Below are positions 1 through 10,070 of a DNA stretch of 64,000 nucleotides, piece after piece (the stretch's first letter is position 1; each line of letters begins with the position of its first letter). The DNA comes from Clostridia bacterium. GTDB lineage: Bacteria > Bacillota > Clostridia > Christensenellales > Borkfalkiaceae. Location of the stretch: the NCBI GenBank assembly GCA_017399185.1, contig JAFQEA010000005.1:124001-188000 (forward strand), in the 5' to 3' direction. The notes beneath the pieces were generated by a model. It made no database searches. It saw only the letters and a program-made list of their open reading frames with translations, and had not been told where the DNA came from. The translations under genes were made by a program, and so were the position numbers.

Positions 1-906
1 GCCGTATATCGCGGTTGCACCAACCAAAGCATTTTAAACTTTGGTATTGACTTTACAGGCGGTGCTATTATTGAGATTTCTTCTGACGAAGCTATTGACG
101 CCCAAAAGATTAAAGACATTATCGCAAGGGAAAAATTCCACATCACAGGCGACGTTCAACAGTCTGTTATCGACGGTACAAACGTTTACGAAGTACGTTT
201 AGCTTACAGATACGACGGCAAGACACCTGAAGATGAAGTTGCGTTTATTGAAAGCATTTATAAGGAAAATTACGATTTTGACCTTTGTGCTATGATCCAA
301 AACGAATTAGGCTTGGAAGCAGATGCAGTTAAAGGTTACGAAGTTGGTAAGACCGCAAGTGATTCATTAACAACCATGGCAATCATTGCTACAATCGTTG
401 CTCTTGTTGTTATGCTTATCTATATCGTTATCCGCTTTACGTTCTCAAGCGCACTTGCTGCAGTTTGCACACTTTTACACGACGTTATCATTATGTTCGC
501 GTTAATGTCAATCTTTAACATTGCAATCAACTCAACGTTCATCGCTGCAGTTATTACAATCATTGGTTACTCAATCAACGCAACAATCGTTATCTTCGAC
601 CGCGTAAGGGCTGAAATCAAGCTTGGTTCAACCAAATCTGATATTGAAATCGCTAACGCAAGCGTTTACAAGGCTTTAAACGTTAACATTTTAGCATCTG
701 TAACAACGCTTATCATGGTTGTATTCCTTGTTATCTTAAGCGTTTCTTCAATTGGCGAATTTATCTTCCCAATTATCTTCGGTTTAGCTGCAGGCGCTTA
801 CTCGGCAATCTTCGTTGCACCGGCACTTTGGGTACAATTCAGAAAAATTGGCGCTAAAATCAAGACAAAAAAGAACTATGACGGCGCACAAAAGAAAAAA
901 GCATAA
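1..906 (+). CDS. secF: Protein translocase subunit SecF (5'-truncated by window edge)
   Basis: This is the SecF half of the SecDF membrane complex, which uses the proton gradient to help SecYEG pull proteins across the membrane. The reading frame is open from base 1, so the start lies outside the window; 301 residues are visible. The SecF hallmark NFGIDFTGG sits at visible residues 13-21, a periplasmic-type domain follows, and five hydrophobic segments run from about residue 125 to 278, including the conserved GYSINATIVIFDR stretch. The tail is lysine-rich, as expected for a cytoplasmic end. It could be the C-terminal half of a fused SecDF, because the upstream part is not seen. A terminator follows at 927-960. 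Confidence 0.93.
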   Translation, partial: AVYRGCTNQSILNFGIDFTGGAIIEISSDEAIDAQKIKDIIAREKFHITGDVQQSVIDGTNVYEVRLAYRYDGKTPEDEVAFIESIYKENYDFDLCAMIQNELGLEADAVKGYEVGKTASDSLTTMAIIATIVALVVMLIYIVIRFTFSSALAAVCTLLHDVIIMFALMSIFNIAINSTFIAAVITIIGYSINATIVIFDRVRAEIKLGSTKSDIEIANASVYKALNVNILASVTTLIMVVFLVILSVSSIGEFIFPIIFGLAAGAYSAIFVAPALWVQFRKIGAKIKTKKNYDGAQKKKA

Positions 907-926
907 TAAATATTAACGCATCGGCG

Positions 927-960
927 GGCGGACTATGGTTTCCGTCCGCCTAATTTTTTA
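927..960 (+). terminator. Rho-independent terminator after secF
   Basis: GGCGGAC and GTCCGCC pair as a 7-bp GC-rich stem (927-933 with 944-950), followed by a T-rich run. It separates secF from recJ. Confidence 0.8.
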
Positions 961-978
961 AAACGACAGGGGGCAAAG

Positions 979-3270
979 ATGAACTTCCGCATAAAAAACG
1001 CACACAGTGACGAAATAGTCGCGATAGCAAACAAACTATCCCTGCAGCCCGAAACGGTTGCTATTTTGTCAAGCCGCGGCATTAAAACCGAAGAAGAAAT
1101 CAAATATTTTTTAAGCCCCGGTCGTCATCACTTTAAAGACCCATTTTTGCTTGGGGGCGTAAAGGAAACGGTTGAAAGGCTTCAAATCGCCAAGGAAATG
1201 GAAGAAACTGTCGTTGTTTACGGCGACTACGATGCTGACGGCATCTGCGCAACTGCTATTATGTATCTTGCGCTTACTGAATTTGGAATTAACGCCGTGC
1301 CGTTCGTGCCTGAAAGGGCAACGGGCTACGGGCTTTCTATAGAAAATATTGATTATATTATGGATACCTATCTGCCGTCCTTACTTATCACGGTGGATTG
1401 CGGTATCAGCGGCAAAAAAGAAGTAGAATATCTTAAGGATTTAGCGGTTGACGTAATCGTTACCGACCATCACGAGCTACCGCAAGAGCTACCCGACTGC
1501 ACTACGGTAAACTGCAAAATCAAATCCGACTACGGCTTTGACGGGCTTTGCGGTGCGGGCGTTGCGTTCAAGATTGCTTGCGCCCTAATAGGCGAGCGCG
1601 CGTATAAATATTTGGATTATGCAGCCCTTGCCACCATTGCGGACAGCATGCCGCTAACAGACGAAAACCGCGATATCGTTTTTGAAGGTGTAAAAGCAAT
1701 CAAAAACGGTGATGCTTCAAAAGGGATAAGGGAGCTTATCGCCATTGCAAACGTGCGTGAAGTCAACTCAACCGCGCTTGCCTTTACCATTGCGCCGCGC
1801 ATAAACGCTGCAGGGCGTATGGGGGATGCAAACGCCGCCTTAAAACTGTTGATTTCTGACGATAACGGGCTTATAGAGCAACTTTCTGTAAAATTAAACA
1901 ACTATAACGTGCGCCGTCAAGCTGATTCGGAGCTACTTTATCAAGGCGCAAGACAAAAGCTTATTTCAACTGCGTACGGCAAAAAGATTATCATTTTGGA
2001 AGACGATGAATGGAATAGCGGTCTTGTCGGTATTATAGCTTCAAGGCTGGTGGAAGAATTCTCACGCCCGGTTATTTTATTCGTTAACAACAACGGCAAT
2101 CTTCACGGCTCTGCAAGGTCAATCGAATCAATTAATATCTACGACGCAATCACTGCTTGCAGCGAGCATTTAACCGAGTTCGGCGGCCATGCGCAGGCGG
2201 CAGGCATTTCAATCTCTTACGAAAACTATCCTAAATTTAAAAAGCAGCTTGAAGACTATATCGATAAAAATTACGATTATTCCTGCTTCAAGCCTTCAAA
2301 AACTGCCGATATTTTGATTGAAAAGCCTTTTACCATAGCTTTAGCCAAGGAATTAAACAGGTTAGAGCCCTTCGGCACGGCAAACAAAAAGCCGCTTTTT
2401 GCCGTTCAGGTAGGTCAAACCCTTGTTCAGCCTATAAAAATGGGCTCACCGCACCTATCTATCCACACAGATTATATCGATATGCTGTATTTTAACGCTT
2501 TATCAAGTGAAAATATGCTGTCGCTTCCGTTTGAAAAGCAAATTATCTTTGAGCCCAATATTTCAGTCTTTAACAGGGAAGAATCCTTAAAGGGCTACGT
2601 CAAGGGTGTTGAGTATTTGATTGACGATTCTATCCGCACCAAGCTTTGTGCCTTTAAGGAAAGCTTGGTTACCGCGCTTAACGATAACGATGATTATCTT
2701 TACGTGTCCGAAGAAATGATCGAAAAGCTTGTCAACGCCGCTAATGAAGAGCGCTTCGGTACTATATTTGCGGTGTATAATCTTGACACCTTAAAGGACT
2801 TTGACGGGCTTAAAAATTACGACGTTTGCTTGTACTCACCAACGTCAAAAAACCTTGTTAACAGCGTTATAGTTGGGTTTAACGGCGCTGTGCCGACGGG
2901 GTACAAGAAGATAGTTTATCTTGACAGGCCTTTAGGTAAGGTCAATTATGTTGAACAAATCCCCGAAACCTTTATCAACCGTGCGCGTGCGGCTTACAGG
3001 TATTGCGACCTTGACGTATCAAAAGAAACCTTTGCTGAAATTTTCCGCAGGCTTTCAATTTACAGCGGTGCAATGGCTCGTTCAAGCGTTGATTTTGCGC
3101 TCAACTATGATATAGGTTACAAAAAAATGCAAACGGTTTTTGCTATGGAAGTCTTTTTAGAGCTTGGCTTTATCAACTTTAACCGTGGCATTTTAAGGTT
3201 TAATAATAAGGTTAAAAGCAAGCTTTCATCTTCGCGTATATATTACGAGATTGAAAAGCTGAAAAACTAA
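979..3270 (+). CDS. recJ: Single-stranded-DNA-specific exonuclease RecJ
   Basis: RecJ is a 5'-3' exonuclease on single-stranded DNA in recombination and mismatch repair. The 763-residue protein carries the DHH-family metal motifs: DYDADG at residues 83-88, a TVDCG motif near 138-142, and DHH at 163-165. The DHHA1 signature GGHAQAAG lies near 401. The long C-terminal extension makes it closer in length to Bacillus RecJ than to the shorter E. coli enzyme. An AGGGGG ribosome-binding site precedes the ATG. It is the first gene of a tight run: rel starts one base after its stop codon. Confidence 0.95.
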   Translation: MNFRIKNAHSDEIVAIANKLSLQPETVAILSSRGIKTEEEIKYFLSPGRHHFKDPFLLGGVKETVERLQIAKEMEETVVVYGDYDADGICATAIMYLALTEFGINAVPFVPERATGYGLSIENIDYIMDTYLPSLLITVDCGISGKKEVEYLKDLAVDVIVTDHHELPQELPDCTTVNCKIKSDYGFDGLCGAGVAFKIACALIGERAYKYLDYAALATIADSMPLTDENRDIVFEGVKAIKNGDASKGIRELIAIANVREVNSTALAFTIAPRINAAGRMGDANAALKLLISDDNGLIEQLSVKLNNYNVRRQADSELLYQGARQKLISTAYGKKIIILEDDEWNSGLVGIIASRLVEEFSRPVILFVNNNGNLHGSARSIESINIYDAITACSEHLTEFGGHAQAAGISISYENYPKFKKQLEDYIDKNYDYSCFKPSKTADILIEKPFTIALAKELNRLEPFGTANKKPLFAVQVGQTLVQPIKMGSPHLSIHTDYIDMLYFNALSSENMLSLPFEKQIIFEPNISVFNREESLKGYVKGVEYLIDDSIRTKLCAFKESLVTALNDNDDYLYVSEEMIEKLVNAANEERFGTIFAVYNLDTLKDFDGLKNYDVCLYSPTSKNLVNSVIVGFNGAVPTGYKKIVYLDRPLGKVNYVEQIPETFINRARAAYRYCDLDVSKETFAEIFRRLSIYSGAMARSSVDFALNYDIGYKKMQTVFAMEVFLELGFINFNRGILRFNNKVKSKLSSSRIYYEIEKLKN

Positions 3271-3271
3271 T

Positions 3272-5410
3272 ATGAAGATTTTAGATAACATTAAAAAAAT
3301 ATATCCCGCCGAAGAAGCCCAATTAATTATCAAGGCGCACGACTTTGCAAAGGCCGCGCACAAGGGTCAGAAGCGTGCTTCTGGCGAAGAATATTTTATA
3401 CACCCTTGCGCTGTTTCGCAAATCCTTGTCGATTTAGGTATGGATTGCGGAACCATTTGTGCTGCGTTTTTACACGACACTATTGAAGACACCGCCGTTC
3501 AGGAAGACGATATTTTGCGCGAATTCGGTGCGGAAATTTTACAGCTTGTAAACGGCGTAACCAAGCTTGATAAAATCCAGTTCAAGTCCAAAAAGGAAGA
3601 GCAAGCCGAAAACTTCAAAAAAATATTCGTTTCAATGGCAAACGATATAAGGGTTATTATCATTAAGCTTGCAGACAGACTGCATAATATGCGCTCATTA
3701 TGCTTTTTATCGCGTGAGCGTCAAAGTGCAATCGCGCACGAAACCTTGGATATTTACGCACCGCTTGCAGGCAGGCTTGGTATTTCCAACATTAAGTGCG
3801 AGCTTGAAGATTTATCCCTTAAATATATCGACGGCGACGCGTACGACTACCTTTTAAATAACGTCAGCAACCGCCTTGACGAAAAGCAAACCTTTTTGAA
3901 CGCAACGGTTAAGGAGCTTGAAGAGCTTTTAAAAGCTTCAAACATAAAAGGCGAAGTTTTCGGGCGCAGGAAGCATTTTTATTCCATTTATAAAAAAATG
4001 AAAAACCAAAATAAGCCGCTCGACCAGATTTACGATATTTTGGCTGTGCGCGTTATCGTTGAAACGGTTGACGAGTGCTATGAAATTTTTGGTAAAATCC
4101 ACAAAAAATGGGCGCCGATACCGGGGCGTATCAAGGACTATATCGCTATACCAAAGCTTAATCTTTACCAAAGCTTACACACCACGGTTGTAACCGACTT
4201 TGGTCAGATTTTTGAAATTCAGATAAGAACCTTTGAAATGCACCGCACGGCTGAATACGGTATCGCGGCGCATTGGAAGTATAAAGAAAACAAGGCTGAC
4301 ACAAGCACTTTTGATAAAAAGCTTTCCTGGATACGTGAAGTTCTGGAGTGGCAGCCGGGCGTTAAGTCAACCGAGTTTGTTGAAACGCTTAAAGGGGATA
4401 TTTACAATCAGGAAGTTTTGGTTTTCACCCCCAAGGGCGAGGTTATAAGCTTATCAAGCGGCGCAACGCCAATCGACTATGCTTACAGAATTCACTCTGA
4501 AGTTGGCAACCGTTGCGTAGGGGCAAAGGTTAACGGTAAAATCGTGCCGCTTAACGCTAGCCTTGTCACGGGCGACGTTGTTGAAATTATAACAAACAAA
4601 AGCGCAAAGGGCCCGTCCTGGGACTGGCTTAAGATTGCCCAGACACCTTCTGCGCGTGCTAAAATCAAGCAGTTTTTCAAGCGTACCATGGCGGAAGAGC
4701 ATATCCGTATCGGTAAAAGTATGCTTGAAAACCACGCAAAGACAAAGGGTTACAGCTTTGCCGCGTTGTTTACTAACGCCACCTTTGAAAAGGTTTCGGA
4801 AAAGTTCAACTTTAACACCCCGGACGAAATGTACGCCGCAGTTGGTTGCGGTGCGGTTTCGCCACAGCAGGTTGTTTATAAGTTTATTGATATTGAACGA
4901 AAGGTTAAGCCGGTTGAAGAATTCATTGCGTCAAAGGACGCGCTTCCCAAAAAGAATTCACACACGGGCGGTGACGTTCAGGTTAAGGGCGTTGACGGGC
5001 TGCTTATAAGGTTTGCAGGCTGCTGCAGTCCTGTTCCGGGCGACCCGATTATCGGCTTTGTATCACGTGGGCGCGGCGTAACTATCCACCGTGCAGACTG
5101 TCCTAATATGCAAAAGGAAGACCAGGACAGAATTTTACCTGCCGTTTGGACGGGTAAGGCTGCGGATAATTACGTTGTCAGCATAAAGGTAACCGCAACC
5201 GAAAAAGCACCGCTTATGGCGATAGTATCGTCAAGCTGTCAAAGCTTGGGGCTGTTCGTTTTATCCTTTAACGGCAGGATTGATATGAAGAATCACTACT
5301 CGCACGCTGATATGACGGTAAGACTTAACAAAAAAGACGATTTGGATAAGCTGACCAAAAAGCTTTTTGACAACCCTGAAATTTTAGACGTTTATAGGAA
5401 TATTGGTTAA
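3272..5410 (+). CDS. rel: Bifunctional (p)ppGpp synthetase/hydrolase Rel
   Basis: Rel makes and degrades the alarmone (p)ppGpp in the stringent response. The 712 residues show the full long-RSH order: an HD hydrolase domain with HDTIEDT at 68-74; the synthetase domain with the GRIKDYIAIPK block near 285 and an EIQIRT motif further on; a TGS domain around 385-445; and a C-terminal ACT domain after about 636. The hydrolase residues are intact, so a bifunctional enzyme is expected. There is one base between the recJ stop and this ATG and no strong ribosome-binding site, which suggests translational coupling. Confidence 0.96.
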   Translation: MKILDNIKKIYPAEEAQLIIKAHDFAKAAHKGQKRASGEEYFIHPCAVSQILVDLGMDCGTICAAFLHDTIEDTAVQEDDILREFGAEILQLVNGVTKLDKIQFKSKKEEQAENFKKIFVSMANDIRVIIIKLADRLHNMRSLCFLSRERQSAIAHETLDIYAPLAGRLGISNIKCELEDLSLKYIDGDAYDYLLNNVSNRLDEKQTFLNATVKELEELLKASNIKGEVFGRRKHFYSIYKKMKNQNKPLDQIYDILAVRVIVETVDECYEIFGKIHKKWAPIPGRIKDYIAIPKLNLYQSLHTTVVTDFGQIFEIQIRTFEMHRTAEYGIAAHWKYKENKADTSTFDKKLSWIREVLEWQPGVKSTEFVETLKGDIYNQEVLVFTPKGEVISLSSGATPIDYAYRIHSEVGNRCVGAKVNGKIVPLNASLVTGDVVEIITNKSAKGPSWDWLKIAQTPSARAKIKQFFKRTMAEEHIRIGKSMLENHAKTKGYSFAALFTNATFEKVSEKFNFNTPDEMYAAVGCGAVSPQQVVYKFIDIERKVKPVEEFIASKDALPKKNSHTGGDVQVKGVDGLLIRFAGCCSPVPGDPIIGFVSRGRGVTIHRADCPNMQKEDQDRILPAVWTGKAADNYVVSIKVTATEKAPLMAIVSSSCQSLGLFVLSFNGRIDMKNHYSHADMTVRLNKKDDLDKLTKKLFDNPEILDVYRNIG

Positions 5411-5411
5411 T

Positions 5412-6032
5412 ATGAAGGTTTTAAAATATGCCTTTGCCCCAATGGATTGCAACAGCTATATCGTTGCCGATGAAAACCAAAATTGCGTGATAATCGACCT
5501 CGGCGGGGACTTTTCGCAAATTGAAGGCATAATAAAAGAGAATAATTTAAAGGTTTTGGGCGTGCTTTTTACGCACGGACATTTTGACCACGTTTTAGGT
5601 GCGGCAAGCGCTAAAAGCCGTGGTATCAAGCTTTATGCTTCCGCGCTTGACGGTGAAATGCTTAAATCAAGCGACGGCTGCTTGGCAAGCTACGTCGGTA
5701 TTGATTACACACCCGTTGACGATTTCGTTGTCGTTAGCGAAGGTGAGCTTAATATTGGCGATTTTAATATCAAGGTGCTTGAAACGCCAGGTCACACCAT
5801 TGGTTCTTTGACCTATATAATAGGCGAAAATATGTTCACGGGCGACGTTTTGTTTGAAGGCTCTATCGGCAGGACAGACCTGCCAACAGGCGACGTTGAC
5901 GAGATAAAAAAGTCAGTTAATCGACTTATAGGCCTAGATTTTAACTATAACGTGTACCCAGGCCACGGGTATAGTACCACTATTGATAAAGAGAAAAAGT
6001 ATAATCCTTACGTAAGGATGTTTGCAAAATGA
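5412..6032 (+). CDS. MBL-fold metallo-hydrolase (glyoxalase II-like)
   Basis: This is a metallo-beta-lactamase-fold hydrolase of the small glyoxalase II-like type found in many Firmicutes next to rel and hemZ; its substrate is unknown. Metal-binding motifs are present: THGHFDH at residues 54-60, ETPGHT near 127, GDVLF, and YPGHG near the end. I chose the ATG at 5412, directly after the rel stop, rather than an upstream TTG; the junction copies the recJ/rel junction (taatATGaag). It overlaps hemZ by four bases. An imperfect copy of the dispersed 16-bp palindrome lies inside it at 5921-5936. Confidence 0.88.
   Translation: MKVLKYAFAPMDCNSYIVADENQNCVIIDLGGDFSQIEGIIKENNLKVLGVLFTHGHFDHVLGAASAKSRGIKLYASALDGEMLKSSDGCLASYVGIDYTPVDDFVVVSEGELNIGDFNIKVLETPGHTIGSLTYIIGENMFTGDVLFEGSIGRTDLPTGDVDEIKKSVNRLIGLDFNYNVYPGHGYSTTIDKEKKYNPYVRMFAK
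5921..5936. repeat. Dispersed 16-bp palindrome, copy 1
   Basis: Reads TCGACTTATAGGCCTA, two mismatches from the consensus TCGGYYTATARRCCGA. It lies inside the MBL hydrolase gene. Confidence 0.5.
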
Positions 6033-7378
6033 TAAACACAAACCTACCGTCTTTAACAAGTGACTTTTTAGAAGTTTTAAACGGCTTTACTGTGGTAGAG
6101 CCGTCTTTTGTCACGCTCAACTTTTTTGCGGGTGAGATAGCAAGGGTTGAAGTTGCAATTTGCGATAAGAATTATAGCTTTGAATACGCTTACGCGCCAA
6201 AAAACCAAATTGAAGAAAAGCGTTTGACAAAAAGGTTTTCAAAGTTAAGCTTATACAGGGCACTCGTTGATTTTACAGGTATAAGTCTTCCGTGGGGTGC
6301 GCTGACCGGCGTCAGACCGACAAAGCTTGCTTATCAAAACAAGCAAAATTGGCAAGAATTCTTTAAAGACACTATGTTTGTTATCGATAACAAGATTGCA
6401 CTCATTGACGACGTATTAAAATCCCAGGAAGGCATTTACACGGTTGACAGCCCGTCAAGGGGGCTTTTTGTATCAATTCCGTTCTGCCCGACAAGGTGCG
6501 CGTATTGTAGTTTTATATCAAACGAAATTTGCAAAGAAAAGCGCATTAACGAGTATATAGACCGACTTATTGAAGAAATTGAAGCCGCAAAACCGCTTGT
6601 AAAATCCTTAAGGAGTATCTATATTGGCGGTGGCACGCCCGTGTCGCTTACAAACGAGCATTTTGAACGCTTGCTTAAAGCTATCGGCAAAAATTGCGTT
6701 GAGTACACCATTGAAGCAGGCAGGCCCGATTGTATCACTCGCGAAAAGCTTGAGATTATGAAAAGGTACGGCGTAACAAGGGTTTGCGTTAATCCGCAGA
6801 CCTTCCAGGATAAGACGTTAGAGCTTATCGGCAGACGCCATACGGCAAAGGACGTTATTGAAAAGTTCCACTTGGTTAAAGAGTACGGCTTTGACGTAAA
6901 TATGGACCTTATTGCAGGGCTTACGGGCGAAAGCTTTAACGATTTTAAAGACACGCTTAATACTGCAATCAGCTTAAAGCCCGAAAATATCACGGTGCAT
7001 ACGCTTTGTTTAAAAAAGGGCTCAAAGCTAAAAGAAAGCACAAAGTGCTTAAGCGACGGAGACGTTGCTAAAATGGTTGAATTTGCGCGCCTTACGCTTA
7101 ATGAAAACGGCTACAAGCCATATTATTTGTACCGCCAAAAATACATGGCAGGCAACCACGAAAACGTAGGGTATGCACTTTCGGGCAAGCAATGTATTTA
7201 CAACGTTGACATTATGGAAGAAACAACCGATATCGTTGCGTGCGGTGCAAACGCAATTTCCAAAAAGGTTGGCAAAAAGGGCGGCATAATCACAAGAATT
7301 GCCGCACCAAAGGATATATTGAGCTACATAAACCGTCAGCCCCAGATAATTCTTGAAAAAAATTCATTATTTAACTAA
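6029..7378 (+). CDS. hemZ: HemZ-family radical SAM oxidase (coproporphyrinogen dehydrogenase type)
   Basis: This is a radical SAM protein of the HemN/HemZ group. HemZ is annotated as an oxygen-independent coproporphyrinogen dehydrogenase, but activity differs within this group, so the exact substrate is uncertain. The 4Fe-4S motif CPTRCAYC lies near residues 153-160 and is preceded by an N-terminal extension of about 150 residues that is typical of HemZ and absent from HemN. A GGGTP motif follows near 200. It starts within the stop codon of the MBL gene (ATGA overlap), so the two are probably coupled. Confidence 0.87.
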   Translation: MINTNLPSLTSDFLEVLNGFTVVEPSFVTLNFFAGEIARVEVAICDKNYSFEYAYAPKNQIEEKRLTKRFSKLSLYRALVDFTGISLPWGALTGVRPTKLAYQNKQNWQEFFKDTMFVIDNKIALIDDVLKSQEGIYTVDSPSRGLFVSIPFCPTRCAYCSFISNEICKEKRINEYIDRLIEEIEAAKPLVKSLRSIYIGGGTPVSLTNEHFERLLKAIGKNCVEYTIEAGRPDCITREKLEIMKRYGVTRVCVNPQTFQDKTLELIGRRHTAKDVIEKFHLVKEYGFDVNMDLIAGLTGESFNDFKDTLNTAISLKPENITVHTLCLKKGSKLKESTKCLSDGDVAKMVEFARLTLNENGYKPYYLYRQKYMAGNHENVGYALSGKQCIYNVDIMEETTDIVACGANAISKKVGKKGGIITRIAAPKDILSYINRQPQIILEKNSLFN

Positions 7379-7396
7379 AAATTGGCTAAAAAAAAG

Positions 7397-7425
7397 TTTA
7401 CAAATAAGAAATTATTTGTTAATAT
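7397..7425 (+). promoter_or_regulatory. Sigma-A promoter for rpsO
   Basis: TTTACA (7397-7402) and TAATAT (7420-7425) are separated by 17 bases, upstream of the rpsO leader. Confidence 0.6.
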
Positions 7426-7430
7426 ATTAA

Positions 7431-7510
7431 GGCTACTGCGGCTTGGTTGTGCGGCGTCTTCGGCCGGCGACGAGGCTGTAAGCGTATATACCAATCCATG
7501 TAAGGAGAAT
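7431..7510 (+). promoter_or_regulatory. Candidate S15 autoregulatory leader of rpsO
   Basis: The GC-rich leader between promoter and rpsO can fold around GCGGCGTC, TTCG and GGCCGGCGACGAG segments, in contrast to the AT-rich flanks. S15 is known to repress its own mRNA through structured leaders in several bacterial groups. That role here is inference from position and structure. Confidence 0.45.
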
Positions 7511-7514
7511 AAAA

Positions 7515-7778
7515 ATGGAAAAAGAAGTAAAAACCAGCATTATCACAGAATACGCTGTTCACGAAGGCGACACAGGTTCAGTTGAAGTACAAGTTGCACT
7601 TTTAACAGCACGTATTAACCACCTTAACGAACACTTATCTTTAAACAAGCACGACAACCACTCAAGACGTGGCCTTTTAAAGATGGTTGGTCGTAGAAAA
7701 GGCTTACTTGACTATCTTAAATCCAAAGATATCGAAAAGTACAGAGACCTTATTAAGAGACTCAACTTAAGAAAGTAA
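7515..7778 (+). CDS. rpsO: 30S ribosomal protein S15
   Basis: S15 binds 16S rRNA at the three-way junction early in 30S assembly. The 87-residue length and the motifs [15 protein letters not shown] and HSRRGLL leave no doubt about the family. It is preceded by the ribosome-binding site AAGGAG and by a promoter with a structured leader, and is closed by a strong terminator, so it appears monocistronic. rpsO followed by pnp is a conserved pair in bacteria. Confidence 0.98.
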   Translation: MEKEVKTSIITEYAVHEGDTGSVEVQVALLTARINHLNEHLSLNKHDNHSRRGLLKMVGRRKGLLDYLKSKDIEKYRDLIKRLNLRK

Positions 7779-7788
7779 TTCTTAAAAT

Positions 7789-7820
7789 CGGGGGGCGTTT
7801 TTCGCCACCCCTATTTTTCT
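7789..7820 (+). terminator. Terminator after rpsO
   Basis: GGGGGGCG and CGCCACCCC form a GC-rich stem with a TTTTT loop, followed by TATTTTT. Confidence 0.8.
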
Positions 7821-7936
7821 ATATTACTTGTCAAATTCCGCCCACTGCCTTTAAAAAAGTGGGTTAAATCGGTTATGGCGGATGGTTAGCTGACCGTCCG
7901 TTTCCTATAGAGAGTTTAGAAGTAGAAGGAGAAAAC

Positions 7937-10069
7937 ATGTTAGAAAATTTTAAGACTTTTAAGACCGAAATCGGCGGTAGAGAAGTTATCGTTGAAGTAG
8001 GTAAGTACGCACAACAAGCAAACGGCTCATGCTTAATCCGTTGCGGCGAAACCGTCGTTATGGTTAACGCAACTATGAGCGAACAACCAAGGGATGGAAT
8101 GGATTTCTTCCCATTATCAGTTGATTACGAAGAAAAAATGTATGCTGTCGGCAAAATCCCCGGTAGCTTTAAGCGCCGTGAAGGCAGGGCAAGCGATAAG
8201 GCCATCTTAACGTCAAGATTAATCGACAGACCTATCCGCCCACTTTTCCCAAAGGGCTTATTCAACGACGTAACGGTTGTTGCAACGGCACTTTCAGTTG
8301 ACCCGGACATTGCACCTGAACCATTTGCAATGTTAGGTTCATCAATCGCGCTTTCAATTTCTGATATTCCTTTCCAAGGCCCAACAGGCTCTGTTGTCGT
8401 TGCACTTGTTAACGGCAAGTATATCATCAACCCAACTATGGCACAGCGTGACGCATCAACGCTCCACCTTAACCTTTCAGGCACGAAAGACGCTATCATG
8501 ATGGTTGAAGCAGGCGCTAAAGAAATCGACGACGAAGAAATGATCGGCGCAATCTTATTCGGCCACGAAGAAATCAAAAAGCAATGTGCTTTCGTTGAAT
8601 CTATCGTTGCTGAATGCGGCAAGCCTAAAAAGGAAATCGAGCTTTATAAGGTTATCCCGGAACTTGACCAAATCGTACGCGAATTCGCAAGCGAAAAGTT
8701 AGACTGGGCACTTGATACCTTCGACAGACAAGTCAGACAGGCAAGACAAGACCAGGTTGAAGCTGAATGCTTGGAACACTTCCTTGCAGAAGACTACACG
8801 GGCTTTGACTTTTTAGGCCTTGACGAATCTGATTTAATCCGTCAAATCAAAGACAGCCTTTACTACATCACCAAAGAAAAGGTTCGTGCAAAAATCACAC
8901 ACAAGGGAATCCGTCCTGACGGCAGAACGTTAACTGAAATCCGTCCAATCTGGTGTGAACACGGCGTTTTACCACGCGTACACGGCACAGGCGTTTTCAC
9001 ACGTGGCCAAACACAGGTTATGAGTACTTGTACTTTAGGTACAATCAGCGATATCCAAAAGCTTGAAGGTTTAGACGACGAAGTTGAAAAGAGATATATG
9101 CACCACTACAACATGCCGGGCTATGCTAGTGGCGAAGCTAAACCTATGCGCGGTCCAGGCCGCAGGGAAATCGGTCACGGCGCTCTTGCAGAACGCGCTT
9201 TAGAGCCTGTTATCCCATCACTTGAAGAATTCCCATACTCTATCAGGGTTGTATCAGAAGTTTTATCTTCAAACGGCTCAACGTCACAAGGTTCAGTATG
9301 CGGTTCAACATTAGCACTTATGGACGCAGGCGTTCCAATCAAACGCCCTGTTGCAGGTATTGCTATGGGTCTTATCAAGGACGAAGCTTCCGGCATCGTT
9401 TCAGTTATGAGCGATATCCAAGGCTTGGAAGACTTCCTTGGCGATATGGACTTTAAGGTTGCAGGTACACCAAAGGGTATTACGGCAATCCAAATGGATA
9501 TCAAGATTAAGGGTATTGACGAAGCTATTTTACGCCAGGCTATCAAGCAAGCAAACCAAGGCAGACAACACATCCTTGACAAGATGCTTGAAGTTTTACC
9601 TGAAACCAATAAAGAGCTTTCTAAATACGCACCAAAGATTTTAACCTTTACTATTAATCCTGAAAAGATTAAAGACGTTATCGGCAGCGGCGGCAAGACA
9701 ATCAACAAGATTATTGCTGAAACAGGCGCTAAAATTGATATCACTGACGACGGCAACGTATTTATTGCTTCATACGAGCCAACTATCGCACCTGCACAAA
9801 GGGCTAAAGATATTATTTTAAATATCGTTAAAGAGCTTGAAGTAGGCGATATGTTCATTACAACGGTTGTTCGTATTTTACCAAGAACGGGCGCTTTCTG
9901 TGAGCTCACACCCGGTCACGACGGTATGATTCACATTTCTAAGCTCGGTCAAACCAAGAAGGTTGACTCCGTTGAAGACGTTTTAGCTATCGGCGACAAG
10001 GTTAAAGTTGAAATCATCAAGATTGGTGAAAAGGGCGTTGACCTTAAGCTTTTAGAAAAATTAGCTTAA
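7937..10069 (+). CDS. pnp: Polyribonucleotide nucleotidyltransferase (PNPase)
   Basis: PNPase degrades RNA phosphorolytically from the 3' end and can also add tails. The 710-residue protein has the standard order: two RNase PH domains, a KH domain with IGSGGKTINKI near residue 580, and a C-terminal S1 domain from about 620 that ends directly in VDLKLLEKLA. The ribosome-binding site AGGAG lies six bases before the ATG. The 118-base leader after the rpsO terminator can form hairpins; pnp leaders are often sites of autoregulation, but that is inference. It is followed by a duplicated terminator. Confidence 0.97.
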   Translation: MLENFKTFKTEIGGREVIVEVGKYAQQANGSCLIRCGETVVMVNATMSEQPRDGMDFFPLSVDYEEKMYAVGKIPGSFKRREGRASDKAILTSRLIDRPIRPLFPKGLFNDVTVVATALSVDPDIAPEPFAMLGSSIALSISDIPFQGPTGSVVVALVNGKYIINPTMAQRDASTLHLNLSGTKDAIMMVEAGAKEIDDEEMIGAILFGHEEIKKQCAFVESIVAECGKPKKEIELYKVIPELDQIVREFASEKLDWALDTFDRQVRQARQDQVEAECLEHFLAEDYTGFDFLGLDESDLIRQIKDSLYYITKEKVRAKITHKGIRPDGRTLTEIRPIWCEHGVLPRVHGTGVFTRGQTQVMSTCTLGTISDIQKLEGLDDEVEKRYMHHYNMPGYASGEAKPMRGPGRREIGHGALAERALEPVIPSLEEFPYSIRVVSEVLSSNGSTSQGSVCGSTLALMDAGVPIKRPVAGIAMGLIKDEASGIVSVMSDIQGLEDFLGDMDFKVAGTPKGITAIQMDIKIKGIDEAILRQAIKQANQGRQHILDKMLEVLPETNKELSKYAPKILTFTINPEKIKDVIGSGGKTINKIIAETGAKIDITDDGNVFIASYEPTIAPAQRAKDIILNIVKELEVGDMFITTVVRILPRTGAFCELTPGHDGMIHISKLGQTKKVDSVEDVLAIGDKVKVEIIKIGEKGVDLKLLEKLA

Positions 10070-10070
10070 T

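Noticed and set aside
7382..7585. Open frame of 67 codons before and into rpsO
   Set aside because: It covers the promoter and structured leader of rpsO, has no ribosome-binding site, and overlaps the start of rpsO in another frame.
9175..9909. Long minus-strand frame of 244 codons inside pnp
   Set aside because: It is an antisense shadow caused by codon composition of pnp; there is no promoter, ribosome-binding site or recognisable domain.
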